Shown: piece by piece, positions 57,797-64,000 of the stretch | Layout: each line of letters begins with the position of its first letter | Numbering within the stretch: position 1 is the stretch's first letter | Assembly (NCBI GenBank): GCA_023623175.1 | Contig: JAMNXU010000031.1 | Location: forward strand, 1-64,000 | DNA: 64,000 nucleotides | Source of the DNA: Bacillota bacterium | GTDB taxonomy: Bacteria > Bacillota > Clostridia > Acetivibrionales > JAMNXU01 | Reading direction: 5' to 3' | Position numbers and translations under genes: made by a program | Notes under the pieces: model-generated | The model's input: only the letters and a program-made list of their open reading frames with translations | What the model was told of the DNA's origin: nothing | The model's database searches: none

Positions 57797-58394
57797 TGAC
57801 AGTTTTCAGTTTCTCGGGGGCTGTTTTCCTCGGATCGGAAATATAGATTTCATGGTGGCGGCGGATATCGTTGATGTCTACTATGTAGCCGTTTTCGGTT
57901 GCAAAGCGGTCAAGTGCCATTATTGTAGCGGGTTCGCTGTCATAGGGGCCAATGTGCATTACCTGCACGCATAATCCTTCCGTCAGTTTATCCAGGCGGG
58001 CCCTGGACACGTCAAGGTCGGGTTTTTTCTTTTTCAGCGCATCAACCGCGGATAAAAACACTTCCTGTGTCACAAAATCCGGCTGGCGGATCATCATAGT
58101 CCACTCAAATTTGCTTTTGTCCGGGATCGGGGCGCCGCCTCCCCTGAAATCTTTATCTGAAACGCTCCAGAATCCCTCAAGGGGCGGAACAACATACTCC
58201 AAAACGGCCCTGTTGCTCATTTTGATGGTATAGGAAAGACCGTACAGCAATTCAACCGCCTCTTTGTATTCCAAGCTTGTGTTGGGATCGCCCCTGCCGT
58301 CAACCATGATGAATGTCATTTCAGGAACATCTACGATCGACGGTGTAGTTTTGGGCATGTACAGTTCCCTGAATTCCTTTTTAAAATCCAGCAT
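57762..58394 (-). CDS. GyrI-like small-molecule-binding domain protein
   Basis: A 210-residue stand-alone GyrI-like (SOUL/AraC-effector-type) protein with FIMVDGRGDPN, LEGFWSV, MHIGPYDSEPATI and HHEIYISDPRKTAPEKLKT, all typical of this group. Such proteins bind hydrophobic or cyclic small molecules; some hydrolyse cyclopropanoids. No DNA-binding domain is present. It is the end of a minus-strand group with two other small genes. Confidence 0.88.
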   Translation of the reverse strand: MLDFKKEFRELYMPKTTPSIVDVPEMTFIMVDGRGDPNTSLEYKEAVELLYGLSYTIKMSNRAVLEYVVPPLEGFWSVSDKDFRGGGAPIPDKSKFEWTMMIRQPDFVTQEVFLSAVDALKKKKPDLDVSRARLDKLTEGLCVQVMHIGPYDSEPATIMALDRFATENGYIVDINDIRRHHEIYISDPRKTAPEKLKTVIRHPVRKAFHH

Positions 58395-58537
58395 ATCGTC
58401 ATCAATCCTTTAAATTTAAATTACTTATCGTTTAAATTTACTTTAACATTTATTGTTTTCTTTATTTTATATTACTTTATTAATATATTTACCATATCAC
58501 GAATTTTAGCTGCTTTATCAATACCGACCTTACCATA

Positions 58538-59248
58538 TTATTTTTTTGCATTGTAGCTCATGCCCATGTAGGAATCGCCTCTTCTCAGCTCATCGATCAT
58601 TTGGTCCAGTCTCTTCAGGCGGGTTTCCTCGCGCTTGCCCCGGGTGATCCAGCGAATATAGTCGTTTTGCTGGTAGGGGGGTCTTGCACGGTAGCGATCC
58701 CATAAACCCGTTTCATCTAGCGCGGTGGCGACATAATCGGGGATTTCACATATCTCCCTTGTCATCCGCGGGCTCCTGGTGGTGTATTCAATTTCAATTT
58801 TTGTTTTTTTATCAGTTTTGTTGACTCTTTTAGTATTGCTCCGCTTTTTTTCCGCCTGTTCAACTCTCCAACGCGTAATTTCTGCAATGAGGTCATAATC
58901 AATGGGTTTGTCCAGTGGAAACTGGATTGTTCCTTTTGAGGTTTTGTAACCGGTCAGTTTTTCTTTAAAATACACTATTGCTTCATCGCCGGGGAAGATG
59001 CTGATGTGATTTTTAAAAGCCGCAAAGTGAATAAGATTCTCACCTTGCCAGAACGTAGGCATGCGGTATGATATTTTTTCGGCAGCATTGGGAGCGGCAT
59101 TGCGTATCGTTTCGCGGATTTTACAGAGCATGGGCTGAATTTCTTCGCTTTGCTCAGAGATATATTCCTCAACCGGACTTATTTTACTGCAATTATGGTC
59201 TTGTTCGGTTTTATTGAACTGTTGGCCGCATTTAGGACATTTCCACAT
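58538..59248 (-). CDS. DUF1801 and YdeI-type fusion protein
   Basis: The ATG at 59248 has GGAAG upstream. The 236-residue protein starts with a small zinc-ribbon-like WKCPKCG...HNC, then a DUF1801 (YdhG/frataxin-like fold) domain (about 30-115: YISYRMPTFWQGE-type segment, IHFAAFKNHISIFPG, GTIQFPLDKPI), and ends with a YdeI/OmpD-associated-type segment (RSPRMTREICEIPDYV, NDYIRWITRGKREETR). Both domains usually occur as separate proteins. Function unknown; stress or ligand binding is suggested for relatives. Confidence 0.75.
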   Translation of the reverse strand: MWKCPKCGQQFNKTEQDHNCSKISPVEEYISEQSEEIQPMLCKIRETIRNAAPNAAEKISYRMPTFWQGENLIHFAAFKNHISIFPGDEAIVYFKEKLTGYKTSKGTIQFPLDKPIDYDLIAEITRWRVEQAEKKRSNTKRVNKTDKKTKIEIEYTTRSPRMTREICEIPDYVATALDETGLWDRYRARPPYQQNDYIRWITRGKREETRLKRLDQMIDELRRGDSYMGMSYNAKK

Positions 59249-59363
59249 AAATTTCACTTCCCGGATTTAATTTGAAGTTTCAAGTTACAAATTAATTTAA
59301 GATTTCAGGTTGCAATTTAAAGTCTCAGGATACGCGATCGACTGTACAAATATCCAATGGGGA

Positions 59364-59714
59364 TTATTTTCTGAGTATTTTATCCATAGGTTTTCCTTTT
59401 GCCAGTTCATCGACCAGTTTGTCAAGCCAGCGTATTTTCTGCATGAGGGGGTCCTGGATTTCCTCGACGCGGCAGCCGCAGATCACTCCTTTGATTTTAT
59501 CTGCATTGGGGTTTATTTGCGGTGCTTCATTGAAAAAGGTTTCGAAATCCACGTTTTTTGATATTTGCGATTGCAGGCCCTGTTCATCATATCCTGTCAG
59601 CCAGCAAATCACGGTATCGACTTCGGATTTGGTACGGCCTTTTCTCTCCGCTTTCTGCACATACAAGGGATAAACGGCGGAAAAAGGCGTTTTGAATATT
59701 CTCTCGTTTGCCAT
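59364..59714 (-). CDS. DUF2200 family protein
   Basis: The ATG at 59714 has AGGAGTG 8 nt upstream. The 116-residue protein [19 protein letters not shown]...[17 protein letters not shown] matches DUF2200, a small, widely spread cytosolic family of unknown function. It stands at the head of the minus-strand group with the DUF1801-YdeI and GyrI-like genes. Confidence 0.9.
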   Translation of the reverse strand: MANERIFKTPFSAVYPLYVQKAERKGRTKSEVDTVICWLTGYDEQGLQSQISKNVDFETFFNEAPQINPNADKIKGVICGCRVEEIQDPLMQKIRWLDKLVDELAKGKPMDKILRK

Positions 59715-59973
59715 TAGTGTCACTCCTGTACTTTGAAATAACAATAATTAACAATACTTATTATACCCCACGATTGTCCACCGTTAACAGGCCTGTTCTT
59801 TCCGCGTCTCTTTTTTTTACTTCCGGTTTGGGCCGAAGCTCAGCTGCCAACGTGCACAGTTATTTGTTCCAATCAGGGGAGTCTTGAAGCAAACTGAGAA
59901 TTATGGAATCATATAACCTGGGAAAGAATTCGGGAGGGAAAAATACTTTTCCCTGTAACATGAAAGGACGGAT

Positions 59974-60837
59974 ATGATGGTACATCGAAAGCTGGAAATC
60001 GGGCATGCGGTCGCTGATCCGTTTTTGATTTCGCGCCCTGAGGGCTATTATCTCACCGGGACACATCATGGGCCGGACAATGAAACCAGGTTTGAAATGT
60101 TCTTTTCAAAAGACCTGGAAAAATGGGATCCCCTGGGCAACATCCTTATACTTCCCGATTATCCCGGAAGCTGTGAAGGGTTTTTCTGGGCTCCTGAAAT
60201 TTTCGTTTTCGGGGATAAATTTTACCTTTATTATACTGCCGATTCCGACAAAGATCCGTATAGGAGGTACGTACGGGTTGCCGTTTCGGACAGGGTGAAC
60301 GGCCCCTATCGGGATTTGGGAGCGCTTACCCGGTACCCGTCCATCGACGGCCATCCTTTTGTTGATTTCAAAGGCAACATGTATTTGATTTATACCGGAA
60401 ATGAAGGCAATCCCGACATGGGACAGCTCCTGGTTGATCGCCTGATCGAGCCCGGCAGGCTCGCGGGCGAGCCGAGAAAAGTATTTCCATCAGAAACAGT
60501 GGAATGGGAAGAAGGCGCTTTTACCTTCATGCATGAGGGATGTATTTTTCTTTTCAGCAGCATGGGAAACTGGCGCGACGGTACATATCACATTATCGTT
60601 TCACGGGCTGAATCAGCGGATAAGCCTTTTAAACGAATTTTGGACAACGGAAAGCCTTACGCGTTGTTGTCCACCATGGGCGACCGCATAGGGCCGGGCC
60701 ATTGTTCGCTTTTTAAAGCACATGACGGCACGGTTTATATTTGCTATCATGCCTGGGACCGGGAGAAGACGGGGAGATATGCCTGGATTGCTCCTTTAGA
60801 TTTTGATAACGGGGTTCCGAAAATTGCGCAGCGATAG
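59974..60837 (+). CDS. GH43 family glycoside hydrolase
   Basis: A 287-residue five-bladed beta-propeller enzyme. It has VADPFLI with catalytic D15, WAPEIFVFGDKFYLYYTA, the pKa-modulating Asp in SIDGHPFVD and a Glu in EWEEGAF (E179/E180). GH43 enzymes are inverting arabinofuranosidases or beta-xylosidases, in line with the xylose operon at 42.5 kb. There is no signal peptide, so it acts inside the cell. GAAAGGACGG precedes the ATG. Confidence 0.9.
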   Translation: MMVHRKLEIGHAVADPFLISRPEGYYLTGTHHGPDNETRFEMFFSKDLEKWDPLGNILILPDYPGSCEGFFWAPEIFVFGDKFYLYYTADSDKDPYRRYVRVAVSDRVNGPYRDLGALTRYPSIDGHPFVDFKGNMYLIYTGNEGNPDMGQLLVDRLIEPGRLAGEPRKVFPSETVEWEEGAFTFMHEGCIFLFSSMGNWRDGTYHIIVSRAESADKPFKRILDNGKPYALLSTMGDRIGPGHCSLFKAHDGTVYICYHAWDREKTGRYAWIAPLDFDNGVPKIAQR

Positions 60838-60927
60838 TATCCCGCACCATTTTTCAGGGAGGCCCGGAGAACCGGAAATTATCTGTTAAAATGCGGTGAA
60901 AATTTTCTTAAATTATCCTTTTTTCCC

Positions 60928-60956
60928 TTGACAAATAAAAAAACAGGGTTTAGAAT
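60928..60956 (+). promoter_or_regulatory. Promoter of the dtxR-feo operon
   Basis: TTGACA (60928-60933), a 17-bp spacer and TAGAAT (60951-60956). The operator at 60969-60984 lies over the expected start of transcription, so repressor binding would block initiation. Confidence 0.8.
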
Positions 60957-60968
60957 TAGAATGAAAAT

Positions 60969-60984
60969 GTTAGCCTAGACTAAC
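60969..60984. promoter_or_regulatory. DtxR-type iron operator 1
   Basis: GTTAGCCTAGACTAAC is a near-perfect palindrome with TTAG...CTAA half-sites, the pattern bound by DtxR/IdeR/MntR-type repressors. The same element, with one base change, precedes feoB at 61877. Confidence 0.82.
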
Positions 60985-61051
60985 TTTTATATCGAAGAAA
61001 ACATGAAACAGGTTGTTATTTTAACGCGTGTTTATTTTTATGGAGGTTAAT

Positions 61052-61480
61052 GTGAGCAATAATGAGTCAATGGAAATGTACCTCGAAACGGTATATTTGC
61101 TGGAGAATGACCACGGCCATTCCCATGTCGTGGACATAGCGAAGACGCTTGGGGTGTCAAAGCCGAGCGTAACAAAGGCTATAAAGCAGCTCAAGGACCT
61201 GGGTTATGTCCATACCGAAAAATATGGGACAATCACATTGACGGATAAAGGAAGGGAAGTATCCAGGGAGATATATGAAAACCACCGCCTTATAGAGCTG
61301 TTTTTACAGCACTCTCTTGATTTGCCGGCGGATGAGGCCAGTTACAACGCGTGCAAGATGGAACATGTCATCAGTGAAAAAATGCTCGCGGCAATCAGGA
61401 ACTATATGGAAAAGAATTCCATTGAAGTAAAAAGTGAATTTGAAAAAGAGAATGAAACAGATATCCAGAACAAGTTATAA
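61052..61480 (+). CDS. DtxR/MntR-family metal-dependent repressor
   Basis: The GTG at 61052 has GGAGG 5 nt upstream; longer frames lack a site. The 142-residue protein has a winged helix-turn-helix (VVDIAKTLGVSKPSVTKAIKQL) and the metal-binding dimerisation domain with HRLIELFL and CKMEHVISEKM. No SH3-like C-domain is present, as in MntR and short DtxR forms. Its operon promoter carries a matching operator, so it should repress itself and the Feo genes when Fe(II) or Mn(II) is plentiful. Confidence 0.92.
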   Translation: MSNNESMEMYLETVYLLENDHGHSHVVDIAKTLGVSKPSVTKAIKQLKDLGYVHTEKYGTITLTDKGREVSREIYENHRLIELFLQHSLDLPADEASYNACKMEHVISEKMLAAIRNYMEKNSIEVKSEFEKENETDIQNKL

Positions 61481-61496
61481 CAGGGGGTCCGGAATC

Positions 61497-61793
61497 ATGA
61501 ACGGCACAGTAAGTCTCAAAACAATCATGCCAACCAAGAAAAGGATGGGAAGGTACGACGGAGGAACTGTCAACCTGACAAATGCCCAAGCTAACAGGGA
61601 GTATATTATTAAAGACATTAAAACCGACGATTTGGAGCTTAAAGGGTTTTTGTTCACGCTGGGATGCTATGAGGGCGAAAAAGTTACACTGCTGTCGGTA
61701 CTGGGAGATAATTACATTATTACGATAAAAGACGCAAAATACAGCATTGACAGGAATCTGGCAGAAGCTATATTGGTCAGCCGGTCTTTTTGA
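61497..61793 (+). CDS. feoA: Ferrous iron transport protein A
   Basis: A 98-residue FeoA; the SH3-like domain covers about 35-98 (REYIIKDIKTDD, LGCYEGEKVTLLS, YSIDRNLAEAI). The N-terminus is about 25 residues longer than typical. It assists FeoB in Fe(II) uptake. The start at 61497 was chosen for its GGGGG site and position 16 nt after the repressor. Confidence 0.9.
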   Translation: MNGTVSLKTIMPTKKRMGRYDGGTVNLTNAQANREYIIKDIKTDDLELKGFLFTLGCYEGEKVTLLSVLGDNYIITIKDAKYSIDRNLAEAILVSRSF

Positions 61794-61876
61794 AGGTAAA
61801 CGCGTGCCAAAGCCGGACTGCTGTTTTTCAATAGCCTGGGTTGATGTTCGGACCCAGGTTGAATTATGGATATAAA

Positions 61877-61892
61877 GTTAGCCCAGACTAAC
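61877..61892. promoter_or_regulatory. DtxR-type iron operator 2, before feoB
   Basis: GTTAGCCCAGACTAAC differs by one base from operator 1 (60969-60984). It lies 48 bp upstream of feoB, so feoB may have its own iron-regulated promoter in addition to read-through. A hairpin (CCTGGGT at 61835-61841 with ACCCAGG at 61852-61858) lies before it. Confidence 0.82.
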
Positions 61893-61940
61893 AATTTTAA
61901 ATAATTTAACTGTAATATTCTCATAAAGCGGAGGGTTCTT

Positions 61941-63941
61941 ATGAAAATTGCTCTTGCCGGTAATCCAAACAGCGGGAAAACGACGCTTTTCAATGCTATA
62001 ACAGGAAGAATCGAACGGGTCGGAAACTGGCCCGGGGTAACCATTGAGAAAAAGGAAGGGCCCGTAAAGAAAAATCTTGCGGGTGGCAAAACAAATATTG
62101 TTGTAGTGGACCTGCCCGGAACATATTCGATGTCTCCTTTTACCCAGGAGGAAGACATAACGAGGAGCTTTATCAAGTATGAAAAGCCCGATGTTATCAT
62201 TAACATCGTGGACGCCACCAATTTAAGCAGGAGCCTGTTTTTCACGACTCAGCTGCTGGAGCTCGGAATACCGGTGATTGTTGCCCTTAACAAGAGCGAT
62301 CTGAACAGGAAAAAGGGAACGGTTATCAACGTGCAGGCATTGTCTGAAAGGCTGAAGTGCCCGGTCATAGAAACCATTGCCACGTCGGGCAGAAACAACG
62401 GTCTCAAAGAACTTATATCCACTGCGCTGAAGATCAGGGGAACAAAACAGGAAGCGCCTTTTGTCGGAAAGGTGGCAAACAGCAATGATAAAAGCGAAAT
62501 TGAAGCAGTGGACAGGCAAAGGTTTGAATTTGTGAAAAGCGTTGTGTCTGAAGTCGAGATCAAAAAGCATGACGACAATCGCCTGTCAAGGCAGGATGCC
62601 GCTGACAGGATAATTGCGCACAGGTGGCTTGGAATACCTATTTTCGCAGTGGTGATGTGGGGGGTATTCTCCATTTCCCAGGCATACCTGGGACCGTTCC
62701 TCGCGGATATATTTGTAGGATGGATTGACGCTTTCCACGCCTGGGTTGAGGGAATTCTAGGCGAAGGTGTGTCGCCTGTACTGAGAAGTATTCTTCTTGA
62801 CGGTATCATAGGAGGCGTGGGAGCAGTTGTAGGGTTCCTGCCGCTTATCATGGTGTTGTTCTTCCTGCTGGCACTGCTTGAAGATTGCGGATACATGGCG
62901 CGTGTCGCCGTTGTAATGGACAGATTCTTAAAGAAGGTAGGATTATCAGGCAAGTCTATTATCCCGATTATTATAGGCACCGGTTGTGCCGTTCCGGGCG
63001 TCATGGCGACGAGGACGATCAAAAACGACAGGCAGAGAAGGACCACTGCCATGCTGACGCCATTCATGCCCTGCGGCGCGAAACTTCCCGTTATTGCCCT
63101 GTTTTCAGGTGTATTTTTCAATGATTCGCCCTGGGTCGGCACCTTGATGTACTTTGTAGCCGTTGCCCTTATCATTGCCGGGGCTTTGATTATAGTAAGA
63201 ATAACCGGCGAAAGGAACGCAAAAACCTACTTTATCATGGAACTTCCTGAATACAGGTTCCCGAGCTTGAAGAGAGCTGCGATTTCGATGCTGTCGAGGG
63301 GCAAGGCGTTTATTATCAGGGCCGGTACCATTATCCTGCTTTGCAACGTGGTTGTTAACCTGATGCAGAGCTTCGACTGGAGCCTGCATGTAGTTGAGGA
63401 AGGCGCTGAAAACACCAGCATTCTTGCAAGCATCGCCTCGCCTTTTGCCGTACTGCTGATACCCCTGGGATTCGGCGCATGGCAGCTGGCAGCGGCCGCG
63501 ATTACCGGTTTTATTGCCAAGGAAAACGTCGTCGGTACGCTGGCCGTCGTGTACTCAATTACCAACTTCATTGACACGGAAGAATTCGAACTCGTCGGAG
63601 GGGCGACGAATGTCGCCGGCGTAATGGGTCTGACCTCCGTCGCAGCATTGGCCTACCTGATGTTCAACCTGTTTACAACGCCGTGCTTTGCGGCCATAGG
63701 TGCCATGCGGGCGGAAATGGAGAATAAAAAATGGTTCTGGGGCGGTATTGCGTTCCAGTTGTGCATAGGATATACCGTTGCATTTATTACTTACCAGTTT
63801 GGCACACTGTTTACGACAGGTGCGTTCGGAACCGCTTTTCTGCCGGGCCTGGCAGTCGTAATAATAATGATGAGCGTAATTGCATATTTTGCGGGAAAAG
63901 GAGAGCAAAAGGCGGCAGTAAAAGCCACTTTGAGAGCGTGA
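61941..63941 (+). CDS. feoB: Ferrous iron transport protein B
   Basis: A 666-residue membrane protein. The N-terminal G-domain has GNPNSGKTTLFNAITG (G1), DLPGTYSM (G3) and NKSDL (G4); it is followed by the GDI helices and an NfeoB-linked transmembrane core with GTGCAVPGV and the two gate regions. It imports Fe(II). GGAGGG precedes the ATG. It is the main transporter of the operon and is followed by a small accessory gene. Confidence 0.98.
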   Translation: MKIALAGNPNSGKTTLFNAITGRIERVGNWPGVTIEKKEGPVKKNLAGGKTNIVVVDLPGTYSMSPFTQEEDITRSFIKYEKPDVIINIVDATNLSRSLFFTTQLLELGIPVIVALNKSDLNRKKGTVINVQALSERLKCPVIETIATSGRNNGLKELISTALKIRGTKQEAPFVGKVANSNDKSEIEAVDRQRFEFVKSVVSEVEIKKHDDNRLSRQDAADRIIAHRWLGIPIFAVVMWGVFSISQAYLGPFLADIFVGWIDAFHAWVEGILGEGVSPVLRSILLDGIIGGVGAVVGFLPLIMVLFFLLALLEDCGYMARVAVVMDRFLKKVGLSGKSIIPIIIGTGCAVPGVMATRTIKNDRQRRTTAMLTPFMPCGAKLPVIALFSGVFFNDSPWVGTLMYFVAVALIIAGALIIVRITGERNAKTYFIMELPEYRFPSLKRAAISMLSRGKAFIIRAGTIILLCNVVVNLMQSFDWSLHVVEEGAENTSILASIASPFAVLLIPLGFGAWQLAAAAITGFIAKENVVGTLAVVYSITNFIDTEEFELVGGATNVAGVMGLTSVAALAYLMFNLFTTPCFAAIGAMRAEMENKKWFWGGIAFQLCIGYTVAFITYQFGTLFTTGAFGTAFLPGLAVVIIMMSVIAYFAGKGEQKAAVKATLRA

Positions 63942-63968
63942 GAGCTCCGGGAACACAGGAGGGATATT

Positions 63969-64000
63969 ATGGGTAATATAATTGGTAACATAATTGTTGC
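63969..64000 (+). CDS. FeoB-associated Cys-rich membrane protein (partial)
   Basis: An ATG 8 nt after AGGAGGG starts MGNIIGNIIVA and runs off the right edge. The position just after feoB and the hydrophobic N-terminus fit the small Cys-rich FeoB-associated membrane proteins common in Clostridia. The cysteine part lies outside the window. Confidence 0.55.
   Translation, partial: MGNIIGNIIV

Overview
The window looks like chromosomal DNA from a low-to-moderate GC, Gram-positive, anaerobic, plant-polysaccharide-using member of the Clostridia. The evidence is the tig-clpP-clpX-lonB order, a clostridial-type tmRNA, purine-rich Shine-Dalgarno sites, an Feo iron system under a DtxR-type repressor, and a xylose isomerase / GH3 / xylulokinase operon with GH43- and GH78-like enzymes. 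A thermophilic or cellulolytic relative of Thermoclostridium or Ruminiclostridium would fit, but the species is inferred, not shown. Most genes read rightward. Apart from tmRNA there are no rRNA or tRNA genes that I can see.

Region 1 (about 1-9200) is the most distinctive part. It encodes a DUF5305-type membrane protein, a TasA/DUF1102-like exported protein, an archaeal/ER-type (Ser-His) SipW-like signal peptidase, a second TasA-like exported protein with a long Lys/Glu tail, a NarL-type sensor kinase and response regulator, and a lipoprotein. A clear class-II cyclic-di-GMP riboswitch followed by an intrinsic terminator sits directly before the second TasA-like gene. Together this reads as a c-di-GMP-controlled surface-fibre (biofilm matrix) locus. 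It is followed by a 1401-residue secreted protein with Calx-beta repeats, a right-handed beta-helix and three discoidin (F5/8C) domains joined by Thr-Pro linkers.

Region 2 (14.3-38.4 kb) is mostly housekeeping: an amidohydrolase; tsaE-tsaB-rimI; a chemotaxis receptor on the minus strand; an ECF sigma factor, anti-sigma factor and polymer-forming membrane protein operon; a VanW protein; uvrC; a phosphoesterase; tig-clpP-clpX-lonB; uppP; tsaD; a lytic transglycosylase; a PHP phosphoesterase; smpB and ssrA. A MITE-like element with a 6-bp target duplication lies between clpX and lonB, and the right 85 bp of the same element recur after xylB. A cluster of DnaA-box-like 9-mers lies after tsaD.

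Region 3 (38.4-64 kb) is accessory and metabolic: an esterase / condensation-like acyltransferase / DUF6320 operon; the xylose operon; GH78-like and endonuclease IV-like genes; decayed TetR and DUF4143 remnants; a heterodimeric ABC exporter with one degenerate ATP site; a probable carbohydrate-active alpha/alpha-toroid protein; three small minus-strand genes (GyrI-like, DUF1801-YdeI, DUF2200); a GH43 enzyme; and the dtxR-feoA-feoB locus. Two near-identical palindromic operators mark the Feo locus, which runs off the right edge inside a small FeoB-associated gene.
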